Source of the DNA: Sphingopyxis sp. | Lineage (GTDB): Bacteria > Pseudomonadota > Alphaproteobacteria > Sphingomonadales > Sphingomonadaceae | DNA length: 64,000 nt | NCBI RefSeq assembly: GCF_016704835.1 | Contig: NZ_JADIZJ010000005.1 | Location: 62,001 to 126,000, forward strand | Direction: 5' to 3' | Shown: positions 1 through 9,014 of the stretch, in pieces | How the letters are laid out: every line of letters begins with the position of its first letter | Numbering within the stretch: the first letter of the stretch is position 1 | Translations under genes and position numbers: made by a program | The notes under the pieces: model-generated | What the model saw: only the letters and a program-made list of their open reading frames with translations | What the model was told of the DNA's origin: nothing | The model's database searches: none

Positions 1-1312
1 CGACGACCGCCAGGCCGATCTCGTCCGCGGCGTCGATCGACGCCTGATAGGCGGTCTTGCCCATGCGCATGTGCCGGACGATATTTTCGATCTCGACGAT
101 GGCGTCATCGACCAGCACCCCGGCGACCAGACTGAGCGCGAGCAGCGACAGGCTGTTCAGCGAGAAGCCCATCAGGTCCATGAACCAAAAGGTCGGGATC
201 GCCGACAGCGGGATCGCCAGCGCACTGATCAGCGTCGCGCGCCAGTCGCGCAGGAAGAGGAACACGACGATGACCGCGAGCACCGCCCCCTCGCCCATCG
301 CCAGCATCGAACTGCGATATTGTTCCTTGGTATATTCGGTGCGCGTGAACAGGATCTTGAAATCGACCTTGGGATTGGCCTTCTTGATCTCTGCCAGCTT
401 CTTCATCGTCTCGTCATGGACGGTGACGTCGGACGCGCCCTTGGCCTTTTCGATCGAGAAGCTGAGCACCTGCCGCCCCTTGATCTTTGCCAGATTGCGC
501 TGTTCGGCATAGCCGTCGGTGACCTTGGCGACGTCGGACAGGCGCACGGTACGACCGTTGCCGATCGACAGTCGGGTGTCGCCAAGTTCAAAGGCGTTCG
601 CGGCGTTGCCAAGCACGCGCACGGCCTGTTCGCTGCCCGCGATTTCGGTGCGGCCGCCCGCAGCGTTGACGTTGGTCTGGCGCAGCTGCTGGTTTACCTG
701 GCTCGCGGTCAGGCCATAGCTTTGCATGCGCGCGGGATCGAGGATGACGCGGATTTCGCGGTCGACCCCGCCCGAACGGCGTACTTGGCTCATGCCGGGG
801 ATTGCCAGCAGCTCTTTGGCAACCGTATTGTCGACGTACCACGACAATTGTTCCAGCGTCATGTCCGACGCTTCGACGGCAAAATAGGTGATCGGGCCAC
901 CGGCGATGTCGACGCGCACCACCTGCGGTTCGAGGATCCCGTCAGGCAGGTCGCTGCGGATCTGCTGAACCGCCTGATTCACATCGTTATAGGCGCGGTC
1001 GATCGGGGTGCCGATCGCGAACTGCACCATCGTGCGGCTGTTACCCTCGCCGACATAGGACGACATTTCGTCGACCCCGCTGACCCCGCGAACCGCGGCT
1101 TCGACGCGCTGCGTCACTTGCGTTTCAAGCTCTGAAGGCGCGGCGCCCGGCTGGGCAACAATGACCTGCACCGCAGGAAATTCGATGTCCGGATTGTCGT
1201 TCACGTCCATCCGGTTGAAGCTGACGATCCCCGCCAGCAGCAACAGCACGAACATGACGATCGGCGGCACCGGATTGCGGATGCACCAGGCGGAGATGTT
1301 GCGAAAGCTCAT
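1..1312 (-). CDS. RND-family efflux pump inner-membrane subunit (partial, N-terminal ~437 residues)
   Basis: This is the inner-membrane proton antiporter of a tripartite efflux system. The reading frame runs from an ATG at 1312 off the window edge, so the C-terminal half is missing. Visible features are a first membrane helix after a short cytoplasmic lead, a periplasmic porter region with the MDVNDNPDIEFP-type start seen in AcrB/MdtB/CusA relatives, and a fourth-helix motif GVLVDDAIVEIENI. The paired aspartates at residues 402-403 match the proton-relay Asp pair of the family. It follows the adaptor gene by 38 bases on the same strand, the usual adaptor-pump operon order. No outer-membrane channel gene is visible in the window. 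The substrate cannot be told from the sequence; the family is certain. Confidence 0.93.
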   Translation of the reverse strand, partial: MSFRNISAWCIRNPVPPIVMFVLLLLAGIVSFNRMDVNDNPDIEFPAVQVIVAQPGAAPSELETQVTQRVEAAVRGVSGVDEMSSYVGEGNSRTMVQFAIGTPIDRAYNDVNQAVQQIRSDLPDGILEPQVVRVDIAGGPITYFAVEASDMTLEQLSWYVDNTVAKELLAIPGMSQVRRSGGVDREIRVILDPARMQSYGLTASQVNQQLRQTNVNAAGGRTEIAGSEQAVRVLGNAANAFELGDTRLSIGNGRTVRLSDVAKVTDGYAEQRNLAKIKGRQVLSFSIEKAKGASDVTVHDETMKKLAEIKKANPKVDFKILFTRTEYTKEQYRSSMLAMGEGAVLAVIVVFLFLRDWRATLISALAIPLSAIPTFWFMDLMGFSLNSLSLLALSLVAGVLVDDAIVEIENIVRHMRMGKTAYQASIDAADEIGLAVV

Positions 1313-1350
1313 GATTCAAACGCCTTTTGTGCGTATGCGGTCCGGGACGA

Positions 1351-2559
1351 CTATTGCGGCGATTTCTGAACCACCGGCTTCACCTTGTCGCCGACGTTCA
1401 GGAAGGCACCGGCCAGTACGACCACCCGTTCGTTGCCGGCAAGGCCCGAGGCGATCGACACGCCGTCGTCGGTCACCGTTCCCACCTTGATCGCGCGACG
1501 CTGGATCGTGTTCTTATTGTCCACGATCAGCACATAATTGCCCTCGGGGCCGCTCTGGACAGCGCTTTCGGGCAGCAACGGAGCTTCTTCTGTTCCCGAA
1601 ATCAATCGTGCGTCGGCAAAGCCGCCGGGGCGAAGCGCTGCGCTGTACGGTACCGCGATGCGGACCATGCCCTGACGCGTGTCGGGGTTGATCACCGGCG
1701 ACACCTGCCACACCTGTCCTTCGACGTTCAGATTGCTGCCAACCGGCGTGATTGTAGCGCGCGTGCCGACGCGCACCCGCTGCAAATCGGCCTCGGCCAT
1801 CTGCGCCAGCAATTCCATCTCGCCGCCGCGGGCCATGCGGAACAGCACCCCGCTGCCTGCGCCAACGATCTGCCCGGGCTCAACGCCGCGCGTCAGGACC
1901 AGGCCGGCGGCGGGGGCGACGATGTTGAGACGGCCGTTGCGGGCCTGCGCCTCGGCATATTGCGCCTGCGCGACGCGGACGCGCGCGTTCGCGGCATCGC
2001 GGGTGGCGCGCTTGCGGTCCATGTCCGCCTTCGAAATAAAGCCGCGCGCTACCAGTGCATCGGCGCGCGTGAGTTCGGCCTGCGCCAGATCGGCATCGGC
2101 CTGCGCGACGCGGATCGATGCCGCGAGGCTCGCGGCCTGCTGCGTCTGCACCGAGCGATCGATGACCGCGAGCGGCTGTCCGGCGCCGACCCACTGGCCA
2201 GGTTCGACGAGCACGCGGACGACCTGGCCGCCTTCACCGGCGATTCCGACGGGCATTTCGCGCCGCGCCGCGATCGTCCCGTTGGTCGAAATGGTCGACT
2301 GAACCGACTCGCGGCCAGGCACCATGACGGTGATGCTCGGCACTGCCGCTTCGCCTTTGCCGCCCGCCGCACCGCCGTCGCCGGCGGCACCGTCTTTGCT
2401 CGAACTGAACGCGTACCACGTCGCCGCCAGCGCGAGCGCGATCAGCACCAATGCGATGATCAGGCGCGTCCGCTTGCGGCGGCTGTCCGCCTCTTCATAA
2501 TAACTCTGGGTCGAACCCGCGAGGCTGTCCATCGAATCCACTTTCCGCTCGTAGTTCAC
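1351..2559 (-). CDS. RND efflux periplasmic adaptor (membrane fusion protein, HlyD/AcrA type)
   Basis: This adaptor links the RND pump encoded just downstream to an outer-membrane channel. A GTG start at 2559 is chosen because a strong GGGAGG ribosome site lies 7 bases before it. An in-frame ATG at 2532 is an alternative, and an upstream ATG at 2631 would add an arginine-rich stretch that does not look like protein. The product of about 402 residues has one N-terminal membrane helix after a charged lead, a lipoyl-like half motif (VRVLVEPGQWVGAGQPL), an alpha-helical hairpin rich in alanine and glutamine, the second lipoyl half (VLTRGVEPGQIVGAGSG), and a C-terminal beta-barrel and membrane-proximal domain. 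Its length and order of parts fit the family. Substrate unknown. Confidence 0.92.
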   Translation of the reverse strand: MNYERKVDSMDSLAGSTQSYYEEADSRRKRTRLIIALVLIALALAATWYAFSSSKDGAAGDGGAAGGKGEAAVPSITVMVPGRESVQSTISTNGTIAARREMPVGIAGEGGQVVRVLVEPGQWVGAGQPLAVIDRSVQTQQAASLAASIRVAQADADLAQAELTRADALVARGFISKADMDRKRATRDAANARVRVAQAQYAEAQARNGRLNIVAPAAGLVLTRGVEPGQIVGAGSGVLFRMARGGEMELLAQMAEADLQRVRVGTRATITPVGSNLNVEGQVWQVSPVINPDTRQGMVRIAVPYSAALRPGGFADARLISGTEEAPLLPESAVQSGPEGNYVLIVDNKNTIQRRAIKVGTVTDDGVSIASGLAGNERVVVLAGAFLNVGDKVKPVVQKSPQ

Positions 2560-2657
2560 GCCGAATCCTCCCAGCCGCAGGCGGCATCGGTGCGGCGAGC
2601 GCGACAGCGCTTCGCCCCCCCAGGCCCACATGCCAGGACCAAAATCCTGCAGGAGGT

Positions 2658-2686
2658 GTATTACCCAATTAAATCACCAGATGCAA
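2658..2686 (-). promoter_or_regulatory. Predicted sigma70-type promoter of the RND adaptor-pump operon
   Basis: Read on the minus strand there is a TTGCAT -35 element (2686-2681), a 17-base spacer and a TAATAC -10 element (2663-2658), about 100 bases before the GTG start at 2559. The local sequence is AT-rich against a GC-rich background. Prediction from motif match and spacing only. Confidence 0.45.
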
Positions 2687-2777
2687 GAGGACAAAACCTG
2701 CCTCCGCCCCTGTGCCCCGGGGGGCGGTTCATAGGTGGATATTGTTGCGAATTCCAGTGGTTGCAGACATGAAAAAA

Positions 2778-2803
2778 GGTGGCGCGCCGGTCGGCGCGCC
2801 ACC
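2778..2803 (-). terminator. Intrinsic terminator downstream of the GlsB/YeaQ pair
   Basis: A perfect 11-bp stem (GGTGGCGCGCC, 2778-2788, pairing with 2793-2803) with a 4-base loop is followed on the minus strand by six T residues. It ends transcription of the minus-strand gene at 2852. On the plus strand it is followed by only four T residues, so minus-strand use is favoured. Confidence 0.8.
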
Positions 2804-2851
2804 CTTTTGTCCGGCCGGTCTCAATTACGACCGGCGCACGCTAATGTCCGT

Positions 2852-3121
2852 TCAGCGAACGCGTCCGCGGCGCACCAGGTTAACGATGGCGAGCAGCACG
2901 ACGGCGCCGATAAAGGCGGTGAGCAGGGTCATCGGGTCAAAGGCGTTGCCGCGCAGGTGACCGCCGCCCAGGAACTGGCCGAAGAGAAAACGACCAAGAA
3001 TTGACCCGATACAGCCGACGATGATGTTGAGGAAGATACCTTGCTGGGCATCAGTGCGCATCACGATGCTGGCCAGCCAGCCGATCACGCCGCCCATGAT
3101 GATTGCGATAATGAAATCCAT
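2852..3121 (-). CDS. GlsB/YeaQ/YmgE family small membrane protein (copy 1)
   Basis: An 89-residue inner-membrane protein of the transglycosylase-associated (GlsB/YeaQ/YmgE) family, usually stress-induced and of unknown biochemical role. Three glycine-rich hydrophobic segments are visible, with the family-typical GGVIGWLASIVMRTDAQQG near the N-terminus and a basic RRGRVR tail. The start at 3121 has an AGGGG ribosome site. It is a clear paralogue of the next gene (3248-3511) in the same orientation. Copy 1 carries an extra insert (GGGHLRGN) and a Cys in the middle helix that copy 2 lacks. Confidence 0.88.
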   Translation of the reverse strand: MDFIIAIIMGGVIGWLASIVMRTDAQQGIFLNIIVGCIGSILGRFLFGQFLGGGHLRGNAFDPMTLLTAFIGAVVLLAIVNLVRRGRVR

Positions 3122-3207
3122 GATATTGACCCCCTACGATCATTGGTGTTGCCCGACATTGCAGGCATAGCTTTGATAACCCGGATATTTGAAATCGCCT
3201 AACAGAA

Positions 3208-3237
3208 TGGCGGCGGCGCGCCCGCGCACCGCCGCCA
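3208..3237 (-). terminator. GC-rich hairpin between the two GlsB/YeaQ genes
   Basis: Nine-base inverted repeat (TGGCGGCGG, 3208-3216, pairing with 3229-3237) with a 12-base loop, just after the stop of the 3248-3511 gene. The minus-strand trailing sequence has only a short broken T-run, so it may be a weak terminator or an attenuating/processing hairpin between the paralogues. Confidence 0.4.
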
Positions 3238-3247
3238 CCCGTTTTGC

Positions 3248-3511
3248 TTAGCGGACGCTGCCGCGGCGGATCAGATTGATGATCCCCAGCAGCACCACGG
3301 CGCCAATAAACGCCCACAGCAGACCGATCGGGCTGAAGGTGTCGAGACTGGCACCCATACCGAAAAAGCCGCCGAGGAAATTGCCGAGAAAAGCCCCAAC
3401 GATACCGACGACGACATTCAGAATGATGCCCTGCTGCCCATCCGTGCGCATGACGATGCTGGCCAGCCAGCCGATGATGCCGCCAACAATCAAAGTGATG
3501 ATCAAGCCCAT
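3248..3511 (-). CDS. GlsB/YeaQ/YmgE family small membrane protein (copy 2)
   Basis: An 87-residue membrane protein, paralogous to the gene at 2852-3121. The ATG at 3511 is chosen because a GGAAGG ribosome site precedes it and the family-typical N-terminus (MGLIITLIVGGIIGWLASIV) starts exactly there; longer in-frame readings add non-conserved sequence. Three hydrophobic segments and a basic C-terminal tail are visible. A perfect CRP-type palindrome lies 225 bases upstream (3736-3751), so this gene may respond to cAMP or another CRP/FNR-family signal. The biochemical function of the family is not established. Confidence 0.88.
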   Translation of the reverse strand: MGLIITLIVGGIIGWLASIVMRTDGQQGIILNVVVGIVGAFLGNFLGGFFGMGASLDTFSPIGLLWAFIGAVVLLGIINLIRRGSVR

Positions 3512-3735
3512 GGTTTTTCCCTTCCTGAACCGCCGGACAAACGCAGATACCCGGCGGAAATATGAACGTCCGGTCGCGCCCAGACATCGTTTCAACGATG
3601 CCGACATAATGCGGAAAGGAAGCGAAAGGTTCCCGGCCGGTCCCAAAGGACGCGGCCGGGAAAGTGGGATCAGTTCCAGATCAAGAACTGCTCCGGGTCG
3701 CAACCATAGCTTTAAGCAGCCGCGTTTGACTGCGA

Positions 3736-3751
3736 TGTGACGAACGTCACA
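3736..3751. promoter_or_regulatory. CRP-type operator, perfect TGTGA-N6-TCACA
   Basis: The 16-base sequence TGTGACGAACGTCACA matches the CRP consensus half-sites on both arms. It lies upstream of the minus-strand GlsB/YeaQ gene. A weak -10-like TAAAGC sits about 32 bases from the site centre, where a class II promoter would need one. Two more perfect sites occur in this window (34277, 40277). Confidence 0.65.
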
Positions 3752-4442
3752 CGCGGGAAAAAAATTCATGAGGGGTGGTGGTTCGGCGTCGCGCAGCGCG
3801 CTTTGCCCAAACGAAATGGGGGCCGACATCGCTGCCAACCCCCACTATCCGGTCCTGCCCCGGCATACTCCGCCTCACCTCATCCCGGTCCGCTTCTCTT
3901 GCGATCAGCAGCCCGCAAAACGATGCGTTGCGGCGCACGCCGGAACAACCCGGCGACGGTTTGGTCGGCCCCCTTTCGGGGGCCGGCCGCACCTGGAAAG
4001 CCCTTCATCATCTCTTCCTGCGTCTGCCGAAGCAGTCGCTGTCCAAGCGATGGACTGCATTTCCTGTACCTGATCGGGTCCGCATCAACTCGTGGGAATC
4101 GCTACGTTCCGTGACCAGGCTATCGGTCGATTTCTTCGTAAGTCCGGTCCGTTCTCTTCTGGCTAGTCTTGCAACTACCCTTGATGTCCCGGCGGTCTTT
4201 CGTTTCCATCGTCCGATGATTTGAAGCTGACATGAAGCGTTCGCAGCGCCAACCGAAAAACGCTCAAATGCCCTCGCCGAGCGTCAGCTGCTGTGGATAA
4301 GTCCGGCATTAGCAACAAGCGGATTCGGCGCAGCATTTTTGTAACAAGCATGCCGCATTTTCGGATTCGGATTTGCCGCTCAGCCCTCGCAAGTCGTCCG
4401 CCGACTCGTAGCGGCGAGTCGCAAATCCGACTCGCTTGGGAA
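3752..4442. other. Non-coding stretch between the CRP-type site and nadA
   Basis: About 700 bases with no convincing gene: open frames are short, arginine/proline-rich and lack ribosome sites. It contains a GGCCCCC hairpin (3967-3984), a single perfect DnaA-box-like TTATCCACA on the minus strand (4292-4300), and a nested inverted repeat at its nadA end (separate entry). GC content drops in the second half. No tRNA or known riboswitch fold was recognised. Confidence 0.5.
4367..4430. repeat. Nested inverted repeat just downstream of nadA
   Basis: Outer arms TCGGATTTGC (4367-4376) and GCAAATCCGA (4421-4430) are perfect complements. Inside lies a second perfect hairpin, CGACTCG (4402-4408) with CGAGTCG (4415-4421) and a 6-base loop. 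It ends 12 bases past the nadA stop. There is no T-run, so it may be a rho-independent-like barrier, an mRNA 3' stabiliser or a dispersed repeat. Confidence 0.5.
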
Positions 4443-5432
<990 letters not shown>

Positions 5433-5502
5433 CGCTTTTCCTTATCTGGCTTTTGCCTTGGCCTCCCCCCTACACCGCGACCCCGGACAGGGCAACGCGG
5501 CG

Positions 5503-6216
5503 TCAGCCGCCAACGAGCCGGTCCGCGAGCGCAATGACAGGGGGCATCAACGCTGCCAGATAGATGGTGAGGCGCACCGCGATGACAATCGCCGCGATCG
5601 CCTTTGTCGCGGGATGCACGCTCCCCAGCGTCCGGCGATCATAAAGCGCGATGATGCCGACGACGGCGAGCTGGATCAGCCCGATCGGAATGTCGGACCA
5701 GCCGATCAGCAGCGGCATTGGCAAAATCCGGCCGACTGCGGGTTCGAGAATGATGATCGTCGCGCCGATCATCAATCGCCGGTGCCACGCCGTCATGTGG
5801 CGCCGCCGAACCGCTGCCCCCACCATCGTCCCGAATACGATCGATTCGATGGCGGTCAGCGCAAGAAAATAGGACGGCGAGAAAAAGGGCGGGAAGCGGC
5901 CGAGCACCAGCGACGCGATTCCGATAAAGATGCCCAGTCCGGTGATAATGATCGCCAGCACCGCACCGGTCCATCCAAGCCGCCGGTGGAGCGCCAAATT
6001 CTGCCGCGACACCAACGTCGGCTGCACGACCAGCAGGGCCAGCCACGCGAGCATCAACACGCCATGCAGATGGACCCAAAAGGGCGCCGCGACCGGATCG
6101 ACAAAACCGCGCAGCGCGAATTGCAGGAAACCGAAAATGATAAACAGCGCGAGGCCGATCGCCATACGCTGCCAGAAAAGTTCAGCGCGCCCCGCGCCGG
6201 TTATCGCTGTCGCCAC
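5503..6216 (-). CDS. Polytopic membrane protein, function unknown (DUF2306-like?)
   Basis: A 237-residue integral membrane protein with about six or seven hydrophobic segments. Several histidines sit at membrane edges (WVHLHG near residue 47, LHRRLGW near 76, WHRRL near 143), reminiscent of small putative haem-binding or DUF2306-type membrane proteins. It lies on the same strand as nadA, 70 bases upstream of it, and could be co-transcribed, but nothing in the sequence ties it to NAD synthesis. I do not recognise the exact family. Confidence 0.65.
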   Translation of the reverse strand: MATAITGAGRAELFWQRMAIGLALFIIFGFLQFALRGFVDPVAAPFWVHLHGVLMLAWLALLVVQPTLVSRQNLALHRRLGWTGAVLAIIITGLGIFIGIASLVLGRFPPFFSPSYFLALTAIESIVFGTMVGAAVRRRHMTAWHRRLMIGATIIILEPAVGRILPMPLLIGWSDIPIGLIQLAVVGIIALYDRRTLGSVHPATKAIAAIVIAVRLTIYLAALMPPVIALADRLVGG

Positions 6217-6281
6217 GCCCTACCCCCTGTCGGCCGGAATCACCGCCAGACTAACGCGGGATGACGGCGCGCGAAAGCCGC

Positions 6282-6929
6282 CTAGCCAGCAGGGGTATTG
6301 CCGAAGCGCGCGGTAACCTTGGCATCGATCCCCGCGGCCTTGAGCGGCATCGCGAAACTCTGCTCGACCGCGGCCCGCGCCGCGCCCTGTGCCAGGCGCA
6401 TCGGAGTCGTCCCCTTCGCCTGCTTGATCAGCTCGGCCTGCGCTGCCTTGCGGTTCGCGGCGTCGAGCGAGGCTTCGGCGTCGGTCAGCGTCAGCAAGAT
6501 CGCACCGTCGCGAAACTCGCTGATCGCATCGAGATCGATTTCGGGTCCGGCAAGCCGCAGCGGCGGCAGGGTGACGGTCAGCGCATTGGTCGCCGCGTCC
6601 CAGTCGAGATCCGACTGCTTGAGCTTGCCCAGGTCGACCTCGTAGCGCACGGTGCCCGGCATGATCAGCGTCTTCTTCGCACTCAGCCCCATCCGGCTCT
6701 GCGTCGAGGTGACGACCGCGACATAGCGTGCAGTGAACGGCACCAGCACATTCTGTTCCTGCAAGCCCTGCAAGCTCGCCGCGACAACCGTCTCTGGGTC
6801 ATAGCCCTTTTGCCAGTCACGCCATGCCGACACCGCCCACCAGACGGCAAGTAGCAGCATCGCAGCGGCAGCGAGCAGGATCAGACGCGCGGCAAGGCTC
6901 GCGGCGGGCGAGGAAGGATTCGTGGTCAT
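6282..6929 (-). CDS. DUF4230 domain-containing membrane-anchored protein
   Basis: A 215-residue protein with one N-terminal membrane helix (about residues 12-34) and an extracytoplasmic domain resembling DUF4230, with alternating strands and an alanine-rich helical C-terminus. The ATG at 6929 overlaps the stop of the upstream gene in an ATGA arrangement, which supports both this start and translational coupling. The next gene upstream is a secreted protein and beyond that an MBL hydrolase, so the three form one transcription unit. Function unknown. Confidence 0.75.
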   Translation of the reverse strand: MTTNPSSPAASLAARLILLAAAAMLLLAVWWAVSAWRDWQKGYDPETVVAASLQGLQEQNVLVPFTARYVAVVTSTQSRMGLSAKKTLIMPGTVRYEVDLGKLKQSDLDWDAATNALTVTLPPLRLAGPEIDLDAISEFRDGAILLTLTDAEASLDAANRKAAQAELIKQAKGTTPMRLAQGAARAAVEQSFAMPLKAAGIDAKVTARFGNTPAG

Positions 6930-7729
6930 GGGGTTGTATAGACCGAACAATCGGGTGCCGGGCGATCCATTTCATAGCGCCCTGTCGCTCCATTGTATCG
7001 CAGCACGCGTTCGTAGCTGCAGTCGGTATCTTGCCAATGGGCCAGGTCGGCGATTTTGAGTTTCTGCCCGCTATTGTCTTCGCTCCGCCGCGATGTCTGC
7101 GGATAGGCGGTGGCAAAGCTGCGATAGGTCAGCGTCGGCAATTCGCCGCCATCGTCCGGACCGGGGTTGAGCACCGCCTTGAAATCATATTCGTCGTGGC
7201 AGGCGTCGAGCCTGTCCTTGGCATCCTGCTCCGAAAAACAGGCGCGGATCATCAGCGAGCTGTCCCAGACGACATCGAGCACTTCGCCGCCGAGCCCAAT
7301 CGCATGCGGCGCCATGCCGAAGCGCAGCAGGTGGAGCCGACTGCCCAATCCTCCGCCGCCCGAATACATCGAACGCTGTTCGCCGATCACCCCGACCAGC
7401 ATCTCCAATCCTGCTCCTCCATCGGCTTTATCGACGCCATGCACCGAAACGACATGCGGCCACAGCCGCAGGCCCTGCGGCTCGTCCGCAAAGTCGGGGA
7501 GCGGCAGCGCGGCTTTTTCGGTATCGCCTGACCCCGGAAACGAGAGGAGCAGATGGGCCGGCCGCTCGCCTGCATCGACATCGCCCGACAGTTCAAAGCA
7601 TATCTGACCATCGGGCAGGCAATACTGGCCGTCTTCGCGGGCGGTCAGGTCCAGAATGCGCGAGTGGGCGGCGAAGGGTGCGGTGTCGGCGGCTGGCTGC
7701 GCTCCGGCGAGCAGCATCGTCAAAAGCAT
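6926..7729 (-). CDS. Hypothetical exported protein
   Basis: About 267 residues with a short hydrophobic start (MLLTMLLAGAQPAADT) that looks like a signal peptide. The ATG at 7729 lies one base after the stop of the MBL hydrolase gene. In-frame starts at 7753 and 7789 would overlap that gene and spoil the signal peptide. The mature part has several cysteines (YCLPDGQICFEL, ACFSEQDAKDRLDACHDEYDF, DCSYER) that could form disulphides in the periplasm. No family recognised. It overlaps the DUF4230 gene by four bases. Confidence 0.65.
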   Translation of the reverse strand: MLLTMLLAGAQPAADTAPFAAHSRILDLTAREDGQYCLPDGQICFELSGDVDAGERPAHLLLSFPGSGDTEKAALPLPDFADEPQGLRLWPHVVSVHGVDKADGGAGLEMLVGVIGEQRSMYSGGGGLGSRLHLLRFGMAPHAIGLGGEVLDVVWDSSLMIRACFSEQDAKDRLDACHDEYDFKAVLNPGPDDGGELPTLTYRSFATAYPQTSRRSEDNSGQKLKIADLAHWQDTDCSYERVLRYNGATGRYEMDRPAPDCSVYTTP

Positions 7730-7730
7730 G

Positions 7731-8648
7731 TCAGGCAAGTTCCCATTCGTCATCGCGTTCACGCACCACGCCGCGCGTGCGCAGGTCAAACAGATGCGCG
7801 AGCACCGAGCGGCCGGCGGCGCCGGTCAGTCGCGGGTCCAACCCTTTGTACATATGCTCGACCATCACCGGGATGACCCGGGTTCCTTTTTCCAGCTCGC
7901 GAAGAATCTGCCGCTCGCGCTGTTTGCGATGCCCCAGCATGCCGCGGACGAGCTGCCGCGGCTTGGTCACCGCGGGCCCGTGTGCGGGATAATAGACGCG
8001 GTCTTCGCGCTGATAGAGTTTCGACAGGCTCGCCATATAGGCGGCCATGTCGCCATCGGGCGGGCTGACGACGCTGGTTGACCAAGCCATCACATGGTCG
8101 CCGGTGAACAGCGCGCCGCTTTCGATCAGGCCGTAACACAGATGGTTCGACGTGTGCCCGGGGGTCGCAACCGTTTCGATCGTCCACCCGTCGCCCGAAA
8201 TTTGCTCGCCATCGCTCAGCACCCGGTCGGGGGCATAGTCGGGATCGAACGCCGAATCGGCGCGCGGGCCGTCGTCGCGCAGCGCGAGCGGCGCACAGCC
8301 GATGATCGGAGCGCCGGTTGCGGCTTTCAGCGGCGCCGCAGCCGGGCTGTGATCGCGGTGGGTGTGGGTACACAGGATCGCGGCAACCCGCTGCCCTTCC
8401 ACCGCGCGCAGGATGGCGTCGACATGCCCCTGCCCATTGGCATCGGGCGGATCGCCGATGCTCATGCCCGATCCGGTCGGACCGGGGTCGATCACCGCAA
8501 CATCGCTGCCCGCGCCGACGATCCACGTCTGCGTGCCTGTGAACGTGTAGGGCGAAGGATTCGGCGCCAGCACGCGGCGAACCAACGGCTCATGCTGCTC
8601 GCAATCGCCGGCGCGGATGCTGTCGGGCCAGGGTTTTTCTTCGCTCAT
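7731..8648 (-). CDS. MBL-fold metallo-hydrolase (LACTB2-like)
   Basis: A 305-residue cytoplasmic metallo-beta-lactamase-fold hydrolase. The zinc motif HTHRDH is clear around residue 116, followed by later His/Asp ligands (TPGHTSNH, FTGDHVMAWS). A C-terminal winged-helix-like extension (residues about 235-305, with VRGMLGHRKQRERQIL and AHLFDLRTRGVV) is typical of the LACTB2-type subgroup, which acts on nucleic acid or thioester-like substrates. It is first gene of a tightly packed trio with the secreted and DUF4230 genes. The true substrate cannot be assigned. Confidence 0.85.
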   Translation of the reverse strand: MSEEKPWPDSIRAGDCEQHEPLVRRVLAPNPSPYTFTGTQTWIVGAGSDVAVIDPGPTGSGMSIGDPPDANGQGHVDAILRAVEGQRVAAILCTHTHRDHSPAAAPLKAATGAPIIGCAPLALRDDGPRADSAFDPDYAPDRVLSDGEQISGDGWTIETVATPGHTSNHLCYGLIESGALFTGDHVMAWSTSVVSPPDGDMAAYMASLSKLYQREDRVYYPAHGPAVTKPRQLVRGMLGHRKQRERQILRELEKGTRVIPVMVEHMYKGLDPRLTGAAGRSVLAHLFDLRTRGVVRERDDEWELA

Positions 8649-8742
8649 GGGCTTTATGTGGCAGTGCAGGGCGCCGAGCGAAAGGGGTGGCGGCGATCAT
8701 TTGGCAACAAGGACCCGCGTGAACCGATGCCGCCCGTTGATC

Positions 8743-8877
8743 CTCCCTGTCGCGCAGCGATGGGGAGGTGGCAGCGCGAAGCGCTGACGGAGGGGCCATG
8801 ACGCCGCGTCGCCGCCCCTTTCACACCGCCTGCGGCGGCGGTCCCCCTCGCCATGGCTTCGCCGCAGGGCGCCATGG
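8743..8877. repeat. Composite palindromic intergenic repeat
   Basis: Stacked hairpins fill this gap: CTCCC/GGGAG arms (8743-8766), CAGCGC-GAA-GCGCTG (8772-8786), a GCC-rich hairpin near 8825-8841 and CCATGGC/GCCATGG arms (8851-8877). This structure resembles dispersed palindromic elements common between genes in alphaproteobacterial genomes. No protein frame with coding character crosses it. Confidence 0.55.
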
Positions 8878-8929
8878 CCAAGTCCGTTCATCGCCCCGCA
8901 ACAGCCGTCACGTCGACCCCCCAAACGAA

Positions 8930-8955
8930 AAAGGGAGCGGTCGCCCACTCCCTTT
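8930..8955 (-). terminator. Intrinsic terminator of the BlaI/M56 operon
   Basis: An 8-bp stem (AAAGGGAG, 8930-8937, pairing with CTCCCTTT, 8948-8955) with a 10-base loop. On the minus strand the hairpin runs into TTTTT, 60 bases past the stop of the M56 protease gene. Confidence 0.75.
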
Positions 8956-9014
8956 CCCCGCCCCTGCCGCCAGCCCCACCGGGGAGCAAAGGCTGACGCC
9001 AAAGCTGCGCGGGC

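Noticed and set aside
71..1135. Long plus-strand open frame opposite the RND pump gene
   Set aside because: It is the antisense shadow of the pump; the product is His/Arg/Asp-rich without domains, while the minus-strand frame has RND motifs.
1327..2772. 481-codon plus-strand frame
   Set aside because: Antisense to the adaptor gene, whose lipoyl and hairpin motifs are clear; high-GC DNA yields long antisense frames.
4292..4300. Exact DnaA box (TTATCCACA on the minus strand) suggesting a replication origin
   Set aside because: Only one box is present, with no cluster, no AT-rich unwinding element and no dnaA, hemE or parAB neighbours.
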